From assembly GCA_052400685.1 (NCBI GenBank), contig JBQTGJ010000011.1: 64,000 nt of DNA; one strand, given 5' to 3'. Under the pieces are notes generated by a model. The model ran no database searches, had not been told where the DNA came from, and was given only the letters and a program-made list of their open reading frames with translations. Source of the DNA: CAZHHH01 sp052400685. Lineage in GTDB: Bacteria > Bacteroidota > Bacteroidia > Bacteroidales > Marinilabiliaceae. A program made the translations under genes and the position numbers. Numbering within the stretch: the stretch's first letter is position 1; each line of letters starts with the position of its first letter. This document shows positions 32,988 to 42,893 of this stretch, in pieces.

Positions 32988-35954
32988 ATGTTTCAAAACA
33001 AGATAATTCTAATAGCAATAATTATTGGTTTAGTGGTGCGGGTAAATGGCGTAAGTGGACAAGCAACTAACTTTCCAATAGCATCAGGACACCACATTGT
33101 AAATATTGCGATAGATAAAAAGGAAGCAAAAGTCGTTCATATTGCCGCAGATATGTTGGCGTCTGATATATTAAAAGTCAGTGGAAAAAAGGCGGAGGTT
33201 TCTTCTGCGATCAAGGAAATGGGGATTGTGGCCGGAACGATTGGAAAAAGCAGGCTGATTGATCAATTTATCTCAAATAAGAATCTGGATGTTAGTAAGG
33301 TAAAAGGTAAGTGGGAGACTTATTCTTTACAAGTAATTGCGAATCCGGACAATAATCAGGGTCAAATATTGGTTATTTCGGGTAGCGATCGCCGGGCTAC
33401 AGCTTTTGGCTTGTTGGAGATTTCCAGAATGATTGGTGTGTCACCCTGGGAATGGTGGGCTGATGTAACACCGGGAAAAAAAGAAAATCTGACCATTGCT
33501 GTTGAGAACAGAATTTATGGTTCTCCATCGGTGAAATACCGGGGTCTCTTTTTAAACGATGAAGATTGGGGCTTGCAGCGCTGGGCTGCTTTGAATTATG
33601 AGCCGGAAACGGGAGATATTGGCCCCAAAACCTATGCGAAGGTGTTTGAGTTGTTGTTGCGTTTGCGTGCCAATACCATTTGGCCGGCCATGCATTCGTG
33701 TACCAAACCTTTTTATTTTTATCCGGAAAACAAACAGGTAGCGGATGATTATGCCATCGTTGTGGGTACGTCTCATTGTGAACCGATGCTTTGTAATATT
33801 AATGCAGAGTGGGACAGTGAGAAAATGGGCGAATGGCGTTATGATAGCAATTCTGAAACCATCAGGCATTTGTTTGAATCCAGAACAGGTGAAAGTGCCG
33901 GTTTTGAGAGTATGTATACCATGGGTATGCGTGGGGAACATGATTCGCCGATGATTGTGGGTGCCGATGATACGGAATCGCAGGTTCAATTGCTGGAGCA
34001 GGTGGTGCGCGATCAACGAGTCATATTGCGTAAAAAAACAGGCAAGCGGGTAGAGGAATTACCCCAGATTTTTATTCCATACAAAGAGGTATTAACATAT
34101 TATCAAAATGGAATGGAACTGCCAGAGGATATCAGTCTGGTTTGGACCGATGATAACTATGGGTACATACGTCAACTGAGTAATGTACAGGAACAGAAAC
34201 GTTCGGGAGGTGCCGGTGTGTATTATCATACTTCATACTGGGGACGTCCTCATGATTATCTGTGGCTTAATTCAACAAATCCTGTTTTAATGTGGGAGGA
34301 GATGGCAAAGGCCTTTGAATTTCAGTCCCGTGATTTGTGGATTTTAAATTGTGGCGATATAAAACCGCATGAATATAATATTGAGTTATTTCTGGATATG
34401 GCCTGGGATATGTCTTCATTTGAAAAAAGTGAAAGTGTTAAAACGCATATGGAATATTGGGCAGGCAGAGAATTTGGTGAGAAAAATGCCCAAGCGGTGA
34501 CTGAGTTGATGGATAAATATTATCGTCTGGCCTTTCAACGTCGTCCTGAATTCATGGCCTGGAGTACAGTGGAACCTGTAACTAAAGCTGGTGAAACAAC
34601 ATTAAGTCAGATTCATTACGGGGATGAAGTTTCCCAAAGAATTGATGCGTATCAGGAATTAGTGGATAATGCCATTGCGTTGAGAGATCGTATGGCGGCC
34701 AATAGACAGGATGCCTTTTATGAACTGGTGTACTATCCAGTGGTGGGTGCAGCAAATATAAACCATAAATGGTTGTATGCCTATAAAAATAAGTTTGCAG
34801 CGCAGCAAGGAAGGTTTAGTGCTGCTTATCTGGGGCAAAAATCCTTGGAGGCTTATCAGCGAATACAACAGGAAACAGATTATTTTAATAGCCGACTGCA
34901 AAATGGAAAGTGGAAGCACATTATGAATATGTCTCCGCGAAATTTGCCTGTATTTTCGACTCCCATCATAGCTGCGGGAGTTAACAAGGATGAGGCACAG
35001 CTGGGCCTGGCTTTGGAGAGTTACGAGATGGAGGTGAATGACAATGTGATTAATTCATTTGCTGATGTATTGCCTGTTTTTAATGCCTATACCCATAACC
35101 GCTATTTTATAGATCTGTTTTTAAAGGGTGATGGGAAAATAAACTGGAAGGCGGTGGCTAATGCCAACTGGATTAAAATTTCGAAAACAGAGGGTGCTAT
35201 CAACCATCAGTTACCGGAAGAACGTATATGGGTGAGTATCGACTGGGATAAAGTTCCGGTTGGAAAAAATAAAAAGGAAGCTCCTTTGGGGCACGACTAT
35301 CAGTTGATTCCTCCTGGTTATAAGGTCAATTCATCCATTGATTTTGTGACAGCTGATACAACTATTAGCATAGGAATCTCTGTTTTTAATCCTAAGTTAA
35401 AGGAACTACAGCATTACAAAGGGCATATTGAAGATAAAGGTTTCGTATCCATCAATGCCGAAAATTATTCCCTTAAGAAAGCAGGTAAACAAGCTGACTG
35501 GCAAACCTATGAGGGTATTGGTTATAGCGGTAAAGTGGTAACAGCCTTGCCGCGTTCTGCAGATTCTCAGTTTCATCTACAATCTATTGTGGATAACAGT
35601 CCTGTGCTGGAATATGATTTTTATACTTTTAATTTTGGTGAAGCCCATGTGTATTTGCAGGCCATCCCGACCCATGCTCCCAATAGTGACGGGGGTGTTC
35701 GTTGTGCGGTGGCTGTTGATGATGCCGATCCGGTAATCGTCGATTTTCAGACTTTTGGAAGAAGTGAGGAGTGGATGCAGAATGTATTGAAAAATGCCTC
35801 CGTTAAGTCAGTGCCTCAGATAGTAAATAAAGCGGGCATGCACACGCTTAAAATATGGATGGTGGATCCCGGTGTGATGATTGATCAGATTTTAATTGAT
35901 TTGGGTGGATGGAAGAAGAGTTATGCTTTTCCCGCCGAATCAAAAATTAAGTAG
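32988..35954 (+). CDS. Glycoside hydrolase family 115, putative alpha-glucuronidase
   Basis: 988 residues, signal peptide ending near NGVSGQA. Four-domain GH115 layout: N-terminal domain ending GSDRRATAFGLLEISRM and SPWEWWADVTP; the TIM barrel starting KYRGLFLNDEDWGLQRWA and containing FELLLRLRANTIWPAMHSC, GTSHCEPMLCNN-like GTSHCEPMLCNIN and MGMRGEHDSPM; a helical domain; and a C-terminal extension (DKGFVSINAEN, then HTLKIWMVDPGVMIDQILID) as in xylan and arabinogalactan enzymes. It removes (methyl)glucuronic acid side chains from internal or terminal sugars. The TAG stop is formed together with the palindromic element that starts at 35953. Confidence 0.92.
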   Translation: MFQNKIILIAIIIGLVVRVNGVSGQATNFPIASGHHIVNIAIDKKEAKVVHIAADMLASDILKVSGKKAEVSSAIKEMGIVAGTIGKSRLIDQFISNKNLDVSKVKGKWETYSLQVIANPDNNQGQILVISGSDRRATAFGLLEISRMIGVSPWEWWADVTPGKKENLTIAVENRIYGSPSVKYRGLFLNDEDWGLQRWAALNYEPETGDIGPKTYAKVFELLLRLRANTIWPAMHSCTKPFYFYPENKQVADDYAIVVGTSHCEPMLCNINAEWDSEKMGEWRYDSNSETIRHLFESRTGESAGFESMYTMGMRGEHDSPMIVGADDTESQVQLLEQVVRDQRVILRKKTGKRVEELPQIFIPYKEVLTYYQNGMELPEDISLVWTDDNYGYIRQLSNVQEQKRSGGAGVYYHTSYWGRPHDYLWLNSTNPVLMWEEMAKAFEFQSRDLWILNCGDIKPHEYNIELFLDMAWDMSSFEKSESVKTHMEYWAGREFGEKNAQAVTELMDKYYRLAFQRRPEFMAWSTVEPVTKAGETTLSQIHYGDEVSQRIDAYQELVDNAIALRDRMAANRQDAFYELVYYPVVGAANINHKWLYAYKNKFAAQQGRFSAAYLGQKSLEAYQRIQQETDYFNSRLQNGKWKHIMNMSPRNLPVFSTPIIAAGVNKDEAQLGLALESYEMEVNDNVINSFADVLPVFNAYTHNRYFIDLFLKGDGKINWKAVANANWIKISKTEGAINHQLPEERIWVSIDWDKVPVGKNKKEAPLGHDYQLIPPGYKVNSSIDFVTADTTISIGISVFNPKLKELQHYKGHIEDKGFVSINAENYSLKKAGKQADWQTYEGIGYSGKVVTALPRSADSQFHLQSIVDNSPVLEYDFYTFNFGEAHVYLQAIPTHAPNSDGGVRCAVAVDDADPVIVDFQTFGRSEEWMQNVLKNASVKSVPQIVNKAGMHTLKIWMVDPGVMIDQILIDLGGWKKSYAFPAESKIK

Positions 35955-36096
35955 TGCCTGTCCATAAACTAAGTGTTTGAAATATAAAGTTCAAATTCAA
36001 GGCTTGCGAAGTCATAAAAATCAAGGCGTTTACTTTTCGTAAATAGCTGTTTTTATGACAAGCATAACGCAGAAGTTGACTTTATGGACAAACACT
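35953..36096 (+). repeat. Intergenic palindromic element, complete copy (reference copy 1)
   Basis: 144 bp. Terminal inverted repeats AGTGCCTGTCCATAAACT and ATGGACAAACACT. Internal stem GTCATAAAAA facing TTTTTATGAC. AAGT precedes it and follows it. Its first two bases complete the GH115 stop codon. Confidence 0.85.
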
Positions 36097-36100
36097 AAGT

Positions 36101-36243
36101 AGTGCCTGTCCATAAAGTCGGGAGTTTGAGCTATCAAGTTCAAATTCAAGGCTTGCGCAGCTCGAAAAATGTGAGTTTACTCCCGTAAATGACCATTTTG
36201 AGAGCAAGCGTAACGCAGAAGTTGGACTTTATAGACAGACTCT
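36101..36243 (+). repeat. Intergenic palindromic element, complete copy (reference copy 2)
   Basis: 143 bp, directly after copy 1 and separated by AAGT, with another AAGT after its end. Termini AGTGCCTGTCCATAAAGTC and GACTTTATAGACAGACTCT. Its internal stem differs from copy 1: AGCTCGAAAAAT facing ATTTTGAGAGC. Confidence 0.85.
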
Positions 36244-36278
36244 AAGTAGAGTTGAATTTATTATTGAATTGAAATATT

Positions 36279-38126
36279 ATGACTACGAATCGTCTTATTA
36301 AGTATGCCGCATTTGGTCTTTGTTTGGTTTTTATTTTTGGTTGCAAAACAGCCAAAACAGAATCATCCGATGAACTTCAAATTGCATTTATGGCCGATAT
36401 TCATTTACAGGATATTTATGGTACTTTAAATGATTCTGATTATAAAGGGGTGCTGAATCCGGGTAATGGGAAATACGTGATGGCTCGCACTATGCAGGCA
36501 CAACTGAATTCTACCCGTATTTTTAATGAAAATTATTTCGCTTTTTTAGCGGCATTGGATGATGTCGTTAATCGAGGCGTTAAATATGTCGTGCTTCCCG
36601 GTGATTTTAGCGACGATGGTCAACCCGTTAATGTGCGTGGTTTGCAACAGATTCTGGATACTTATTCAAAAGAGTACGGCATTCATTTTTTAGCAACCAC
36701 CGGCAATCACGACCCTGTTCGTCCGTATGATATAGATGCCTGGAAAAGTGATTTTTTGGGTGAAGATGGGAAATCGCAAATCATATCGAGTCAAAAAGAC
36801 CGGTTTACCACTAATAGCGCAGAAGAACTTCCTGTTGTGTTTTCTCAGGATGTGCGCAAAATGGGTTACGAAGGAATTATTACCTACTTACATGATTATG
36901 GCTTTTTCCCAAAAAAAGAAGATCTCTACTGGGAAACTCCGTTTTCTAAATACGATTATTCCGATTATAATTTTCGGGAAGCGCTGCTCCAGGCTGATTT
37001 GCGTCTCCGTAACTATTTAATTCCGCCTTATTATACCCCAATACCTGATGTGAGCTATCTGGTAGAACCTGAAAAAGATGTATGGTTTTTGGCCATTGAT
37101 GCCAATGTATATGTGCCTACCCAAAAGGTGAAAGGACAGCCCGAAGTTGGTTCTAATTATAAGGGTTCCAGTGTCGGGTATAATAATGTGCTCTCTCATA
37201 AAGCCCATTTAATTTCATGGGTAAAAAAGGTGACGCAGAATGCAGCCAAATATGGTAAGACTTTGATTGTTTTTAGTCATTACCCAATGATCGATTTTAA
37301 TGATGATGCGAGTTCCTATATTAATGAGTTGATGGGGGTTGGTAAAATGCAAACGCACAGAGTCCCTCAGGAAGATGTCGCCCGTATCTTTGCCAATGCC
37401 GGAATAAAACTGCATTTTGGCGGACACTTGCATATTAATGATACCGGTATTCGTAAGTCGGAAACAGGGAATTGTTTGATTAATGTTCAGATCCCTTCTT
37501 TAGCCGCCTACATTCCTGCTTACAAATTGCTGACGGTTAAAAATAAAGATTTAATGGAGGTGGAAACAATTGTTTTGGATTCGGTCCCTCGATTTAATGA
37601 ACTGTTCCCATTGTACGAAAAAGAATATGCGTATTTATCAAGCATCGGAGCACAAAACAGATGGGATCATGATATATTGTCGGCTTCCGATTATCACGAG
37701 TTTACCAGCTGGCATTTGAAGGAGTTGGTGCGATTGCGCTTTCTGAAAAGCGATTGGCCGGCGGATTTTACAACGTTTTTATTGAAGTCTTCGGGCCGGG
37801 ATTTGTTAAATTATTCTAAAGCCTCCATTCCCGAAGCGCAGATATTATCGGACGAATATGATGGCTGGACTGGTTTTGATATGATTTATGATTTTTATAG
37901 ACTGCGAAGTGCCGATAAATTAGCCATTAACGATATTGGATGGGATAGAATTAAGCAGTATCAACTCATCAATAGCGCTATTCTTAATCATTTAAATGAA
38001 GACGATCCGATGTTTTCTGAGTTTAAGAATTTTGCAATCATATTACATCATTTTTTGAACGGCGCTCCGGCCGACCATTTTCAGGTTAATTTGGTTGAGG
38101 GGGTTATTACAAATATGGCTGATTAG
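36279..38126 (+). CDS. Calcineurin-like metallophosphoesterase lipoprotein
   Basis: 615 residues, lipobox LVFIFGC. All five metallophosphoesterase metal motifs are present: MADIHLQD (35-42), LPGDFSDDGQ, TTGNHDP, VFSHYPM and GGHLHIND. This is the dinuclear-metal fold that hydrolyses phosphomono- or phosphodiesters. The C-terminal 200 residues are helical with no recognised domain. It is the last enzyme before the regulator; with the PI-PLC-like protein it hints that the locus substrate carries phosphate, though metallophosphoesterases are common and the link is only positional. Confidence 0.82.
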   Translation: MTTNRLIKYAAFGLCLVFIFGCKTAKTESSDELQIAFMADIHLQDIYGTLNDSDYKGVLNPGNGKYVMARTMQAQLNSTRIFNENYFAFLAALDDVVNRGVKYVVLPGDFSDDGQPVNVRGLQQILDTYSKEYGIHFLATTGNHDPVRPYDIDAWKSDFLGEDGKSQIISSQKDRFTTNSAEELPVVFSQDVRKMGYEGIITYLHDYGFFPKKEDLYWETPFSKYDYSDYNFREALLQADLRLRNYLIPPYYTPIPDVSYLVEPEKDVWFLAIDANVYVPTQKVKGQPEVGSNYKGSSVGYNNVLSHKAHLISWVKKVTQNAAKYGKTLIVFSHYPMIDFNDDASSYINELMGVGKMQTHRVPQEDVARIFANAGIKLHFGGHLHINDTGIRKSETGNCLINVQIPSLAAYIPAYKLLTVKNKDLMEVETIVLDSVPRFNELFPLYEKEYAYLSSIGAQNRWDHDILSASDYHEFTSWHLKELVRLRFLKSDWPADFTTFLLKSSGRDLLNYSKASIPEAQILSDEYDGWTGFDMIYDFYRLRSADKLAINDIGWDRIKQYQLINSAILNHLNEDDPMFSEFKNFAIILHHFLNGAPADHFQVNLVEGVITNMAD

Positions 38127-38260
38127 TCGTTTTTTATTTGTAGTGCATCGGTTACAATAATATTGAGGCATCTCTCTTCCGATATAGTTGTTCTCGCACC
38201 AATGATTCCTTATATTGTATACTTTTATTGCTGTCCGGGAAATTTTTAATTTGTTTAATG

Positions 38261-38397
38261 AGTGCCTGTCCGCAAAGTCAGAAGTTTGAGCCGGATAGTT
38301 CACATTCAAGGCTTGCAGTGTGCGAAAAAAATGAGAATTTTAAACGGTAAATGGCCATGTGGAGAGCAGACAGAACTCAGAAGTTGGACTTTTTTTA
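38261..38397 (+). repeat. Intergenic palindromic element, diverged copy
   Basis: Left end AGTGCCTGTCCGCAAAGTC, internal AAACGGTAAATGGCCATG, right half ACTCAGAAGTTGGACTTT. The right terminus is eroded to a run of T. Confidence 0.65.
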
Positions 38398-38523
38398 TAT
38401 GTAACGCGCCTTTTAATATAATATAATTTTGCTAAGCCCGGCATTGGTTCAAATAGGGTCGCGCACGGCCCTTATTCATCGCGAAGTTGTTGATTGATTT
38501 TTTTCGCTATAGATTGTTTTATT

Positions 38524-41500
38524 ATGGCAAGGACTCCTTTTATTATTGGGTTACTTTTAATTATTTCCTGCGTAATCCGGGCTGAAGAGCTCCGTTTTGA
38601 GCATTATAACGATGAACGGGGACTGTCTCATAATTCCATAAGATCAATTTTGCAGGATTCTAATGGTTACATTTGGCTTGGTACATTTGGTGGCGTTAAT
38701 CGTTTTAATGGTTTCGATTTTGATGCTTTTAGCGGGGAGATTGACAACCCTGATTATTTGCAGGATGATGATATTACGCAATTAGTACTCGAAGATGATA
38801 CCTATTTGTGGATAGGCACAAGTAATGGTTTAACCAGCTTTCATATTCCAACTTCCACTTTTAAAACTTTTCATCCAGACGTCAATAATTCTAATCTGGT
38901 TGGAAATAAAATCCGGTCTTTATTTGTTGATGCACAGAAACGGATTTGGGTCGGAACCAAGGAAAATGGCGTTTGTTATTACGACCATCGTAACGATTTA
39001 TTTGTCCCTGTTAAAATTGATGGCGTTGAATATGTCCGTTCTATTGTTCAAACGCATGATAAAACGATTTGGACAGGGACTTTTGGACAGGGGGTGTATG
39101 CCTTTAAGCTGGACATCAACGACAGTATCAGAGAGCTTAAACATTATCGTATAAATAATTCTTTGGTTGATAACAGCGCCGATCCGGATGTGTTTTTTAT
39201 TTATGAAGATCATAAATTCGATGTGTTTGTTGGTACGCGTAACGGATTGTTTAAAAGGAATAAATTCACAGATGAATTTGAGCTGCTGGAGCAAAAGAAT
39301 AGCTCACCTGATTTTTTTCGATGCATCACCCAGGGGCCTAATGGAAGATACTGGATTGGTACTTTAAATGGTTTATTGGTCTGCGATCGGTTAGAAGATA
39401 TCTCTATTGGTAAATATGACAGGTATGTGAAAGATTTGTTAAACCCCTTATCCTTAGTTCATAATTATGTTATATCCTTGTTTTTTGATAAGTCGGGCGT
39501 GCTTTGGATAGGGACTGAAAATGGTCTGGATAAGTACGATCCCTTTCGAAATCAGTTTAAAACAATAAGCGGCCAAAGTCTGGCTAAGGATGTGGCTTTG
39601 GATATAAGTAGCTATGGAAAAACAGTGGACGGTAATCTGCTACTGGGAACTCATTCCAACGGATTGTATTTGCTTAAAAATAAAACGTTAATACAAATAT
39701 CATCCAAACAACAGCGAATAGGCAGTATTTATACCGACGATGGAAAGGTCTTTTATTGTGGCTTATGGGATGGCAGAATTCTAAAATACAATTATCTCAC
39801 TGCTCAAAATGAGATTATTGACGTGGGAATTAACGATTCGCCTGTGTTTTCGATTTTAAAGGTGTCACCCTCAAAATTGCTCGTCGGATCGCATTATGAA
39901 GGGGTGCTGGAATACGATCTATTAACTAAAACACATGTGAAAATAAAATCAGAGGTCCAAAATCTCAAAGGCATCAATAAAATTATTCAGGATGATTCTA
40001 GTGTTATATGGTTTGCAACTCAATATGGTGTTTTTAAATATAACAGAGCCCATAATACACTTAAAAATTACATAAATACCGAAGGTGGTAGCTCCGGGGT
40101 GTCTACTATTGAGATAAAAGATATTGTTATTGATGATGAAGGCATGTTATGGGCCGGAACCCGTTGTGGGCTTTATTACTACGATCAGGAGATCGATGAT
40201 TTTGTGAAAGTTGTTCGCCCCGATGAATTAAAATGTCTTTGGATTACCGATATGGCCGTTGACTCGCTGGGGAAAATATGGCTAAACGTTAATTACAACA
40301 AAATTGCCAGTTTTAATCCAAGAAATAAGGAACTGAAATTTTTTTCAGTTAAAACAGGGGTCAGATCTACCATCTATAATCGTAGGGGGTTTCTGTATTT
40401 TGATCATTCCAGAATTTATTTAGGAGGCGAAAATGGAATTGTCTACTTTTCTCCTGCCGGTATTTACGAGAATACTTATTCGCCTAAACCGAATATTGAT
40501 AAGTTTATTGTTCATAATAAAGAGGTTATTATTGGAGAGGAGATTAATGGGCAAGTGATTTTAAGTAAGGGGTTTAATTATTTGAAGGCGGTTGATTTGA
40601 ATTATCAAAACCGCGATTTTTCAATTTCTTTTTCATCCCCTTCTTATGTTAGCGAGAAGCTGAATCAATATCAGTATATGCTACAAGGGTACGATGAGGA
40701 GTGGATTACGGTAGGACGGGATCAGCGAAATGTTCAATACACCAATTTAAAGCCGGGTAACTATAAATTCAAAATAAAAGCCAGAAATAATAATGGGTAT
40801 TGGAGCGATGTTTCGGAATATCAGATAAATATTTTACCCCCATTTTGGTATACCTATAAAGCTTTTGTAATTTATTTTTTAGTCATTTCTTTTTTGCTTT
40901 TTCAAATCAGGCGGGTTATCATTTTTAGGGTGAAGATGAAACAAGAGTTGCTGTTTGAAAAAATAAGACGCGAAAAAGATGAAAAACTTAATGAAGAAAA
41001 ACTTCGGTTTTTTACCAATATCTCGCATGAACTTAAAACGCCTCTCACGCTTATCTTCGGCCCGGCCAGGCAATTACTTGAGCTTAGTAATGTAGACCAG
41101 GAGGTGCGAAAAAAGCATCAGTTAATATATTCCAATGCTTCGCGTTTGTTGGGGCTTGTAAATCAGATTATTGATTTCAGAAAAGTAGAGCAGGGTGAGG
41201 TTAAATTAATGGTGTCGCACATTGAAATAGTGCATTATACGCAGCAATTGTTTGAGTCTTTTCAGATAATGGCCGACCAAAAACAATTGGCTTATTCTTT
41301 TGAATGTAAGGAAGAAAAGATAGAGGGATGGATTGATGTTAACAAGTATGAGCGAATTATTTTCAATCTCCTTTCCAATGCTTTTAAGTTTACCTTAAAT
41401 GGGGAAGTGAAACTTTTGTTGGATATCGTGGAAAAGGAAAGCCGATATATTCAGATAGCTGTTCAGGATACCGGGATAGGAATTCCTAAGAATAGACAAG

Positions 41501-42534
41501 GCAAGATATTTAATCGATTTTATCAGGTAAGGGAACAGTTAAAGTATAACACAGGTTCTGGTATTGGTCTTTCTTTTGTGAAATCACTGGTAGAGATTCA
41601 TCATGGGGAAATATCGTTTGAAAGTGAGATAAATAAAGGATCCTCTTTTTTTATTCATCTGCCCATTGGTAAAGAGTCATATGCCAGCGATGAATTGTTC
41701 GAATGCAACATTATTACACCTCCTGTAAAAGCCTCAATAGAGGAACATAAAGAAGATGTCATTACGTCTTTTGCGAATAAGGAGTCAGTGCTGATTATAG
41801 AGGATAATGAAGAGCTTCGTGAATATATTGTCAATACACTGTCTGACACCTATGGCACCTATGAGGCTTCTAACGGGGAGGAAGGACTGGAGCTGGTGAG
41901 GAAAACCCGACCGATTATGGTCGTGTCTGATGTGATGATGGAACGAATGGATGGCTTTGAATTCTGCCGGCAATTGAAAAAGGATGACGAAATAAGTCAT
42001 ATCCCGGTTATTCTGCTTACCGCTTTGGACGAAATAGAAAATAAGAAAGAGGCGCTGAAACTAGGCGCCGATGCTTATATCTCAAAACCTTTTGATCCTT
42101 CATTGTTGAAGGTTCAGATCGCAAATATCATCGATAACAGAAGAAAATTAAAAAAGCGCTATTCTGCGGATGCAGACATGGAAATAGACCAGCTTTCTCA
42201 CTCGCAGGCTGATGATGAATTTATCCGCAAAATACAAGTGTTTATTCAGGAAAATATAATGAGTCCGAAACTGAATAAAGAGCTTCTATGTTCTGAATTT
42301 GGCATTAGTTCTTCTAAGTTATATCGAAAGATTAAGGAACTTACAGATCTTTCGCCGAATGAAATGATCAGAACAGTGCGGTTGAAGAATGCCTTTGTAT
42401 TATTAAAGAATGGTAACAATAATGTTTCTGAAGTTGCCTATAAGGTGGGCTTTAGCGATCCGTTTTATTTTAGCAGATGCTTTAGTAAGCAGTTTGGACA
42501 TCCGCCTAGCACCGTAAAAGGCCAAATTAAATAG
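38524..42534 (+). CDS. Hybrid two-component system regulator (HTCS) of the polysaccharide locus
   Basis: 1336 residues from the Met at 38524 (ARTPFIIGLLLIISCVIRA signal); an ATG ten codons earlier is less likely. Order: signal peptide; periplasmic propeller repeats about 20-700 (recurrent D..G.lWiGT units such as DSNGYIWLGTFGGVNRF); Y_Y_Y domain near 700-775; membrane helix VIYFLVISFLLFQIRRVI near 790; HisKA with FFTNISHELKTPLTL; HATPase with NLLSNAFKFT and DTGIGIP; receiver with VSDVMM; and a C-terminal AraC-type HTH ending FYFSRCFSKQFGHPP. Such proteins bind an oligosaccharide outside and activate the locus directly. Being the last gene, it most likely controls the susC promoter. The stop codon TAG is completed by a palindromic element. 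Confidence 0.95.
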   Translation: MARTPFIIGLLLIISCVIRAEELRFEHYNDERGLSHNSIRSILQDSNGYIWLGTFGGVNRFNGFDFDAFSGEIDNPDYLQDDDITQLVLEDDTYLWIGTSNGLTSFHIPTSTFKTFHPDVNNSNLVGNKIRSLFVDAQKRIWVGTKENGVCYYDHRNDLFVPVKIDGVEYVRSIVQTHDKTIWTGTFGQGVYAFKLDINDSIRELKHYRINNSLVDNSADPDVFFIYEDHKFDVFVGTRNGLFKRNKFTDEFELLEQKNSSPDFFRCITQGPNGRYWIGTLNGLLVCDRLEDISIGKYDRYVKDLLNPLSLVHNYVISLFFDKSGVLWIGTENGLDKYDPFRNQFKTISGQSLAKDVALDISSYGKTVDGNLLLGTHSNGLYLLKNKTLIQISSKQQRIGSIYTDDGKVFYCGLWDGRILKYNYLTAQNEIIDVGINDSPVFSILKVSPSKLLVGSHYEGVLEYDLLTKTHVKIKSEVQNLKGINKIIQDDSSVIWFATQYGVFKYNRAHNTLKNYINTEGGSSGVSTIEIKDIVIDDEGMLWAGTRCGLYYYDQEIDDFVKVVRPDELKCLWITDMAVDSLGKIWLNVNYNKIASFNPRNKELKFFSVKTGVRSTIYNRRGFLYFDHSRIYLGGENGIVYFSPAGIYENTYSPKPNIDKFIVHNKEVIIGEEINGQVILSKGFNYLKAVDLNYQNRDFSISFSSPSYVSEKLNQYQYMLQGYDEEWITVGRDQRNVQYTNLKPGNYKFKIKARNNNGYWSDVSEYQINILPPFWYTYKAFVIYFLVISFLLFQIRRVIIFRVKMKQELLFEKIRREKDEKLNEEKLRFFTNISHELKTPLTLIFGPARQLLELSNVDQEVRKKHQLIYSNASRLLGLVNQIIDFRKVEQGEVKLMVSHIEIVHYTQQLFESFQIMADQKQLAYSFECKEEKIEGWIDVNKYERIIFNLLSNAFKFTLNGEVKLLLDIVEKESRYIQIAVQDTGIGIPKNRQGKIFNRFYQVREQLKYNTGSGIGLSFVKSLVEIHHGEISFESEINKGSSFFIHLPIGKESYASDELFECNIITPPVKASIEEHKEDVITSFANKESVLIIEDNEELREYIVNTLSDTYGTYEASNGEEGLELVRKTRPIMVVSDVMMERMDGFEFCRQLKKDDEISHIPVILLTALDEIENKKEALKLGADAYISKPFDPSLLKVQIANIIDNRRKLKKRYSADADMEIDQLSHSQADDEFIRKIQVFIQENIMSPKLNKELLCSEFGISSSKLYRKIKELTDLSPNEMIRTVRLKNAFVLLKNGNNNVSEVAYKVGFSDPFYFSRCFSKQFGHPPSTVKGQIK

Positions 42535-42655
42535 TGCCTGTCCTTGTGGATGGGCCTTTAGTCCGGAAGTTCAAATTCAGGGTTTTTGTCGTCTGAGAAT
42601 GTTTTTTTGGAGTATAAATGATCATTTTGAGGACAAGCGTAAGGCAGTAGTTACT
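42533..42655 (+). repeat. Intergenic palindromic element, left end intact
   Basis: Begins AGTGCCTGTCC, with the AG completing the HTCS stop. Internal GTATAAATGATCATTTTGAG and GGACAAGCGTAAGGCAGTAG match the family. The right terminus is degenerate. The rest of the gap to 42893 includes a -7-like TAAATTTG at 42781 without a well-spaced -33. Confidence 0.7.
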
Positions 42656-42893
42656 CTTTCCCTGCCGGCACTTAATAGAAACAACAACCAGTTTATTGAT
42701 TGTGCCAATTGGTACCATGTTTTTTTATGGGGGTTATGAAAGAATCTCTTTGTAAAGGTTCTGATTTGTGTAAACAAAGTTAAATTTGTGGTTTTTGCTA
42801 ATTGTGCCTTTCCCCGAATTTGGGATGTAAAAAATGGAGTCTGTTAGTTTTAGGTTGCAATGGGTTTATTTTTAATTATTTATAACTGGGTTG

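Noticed and set aside
33552..34016. 154-codon minus-strand frame within GH115
   Set aside because: Antisense shadow; His- and Ile-rich composition typical of reversed coding sequence.
11085..42534. Ulvan or fucoidan utilisation locus
   Set aside because: No sulfatase, GH105 or fucosidase is present, which such loci nearly always contain.
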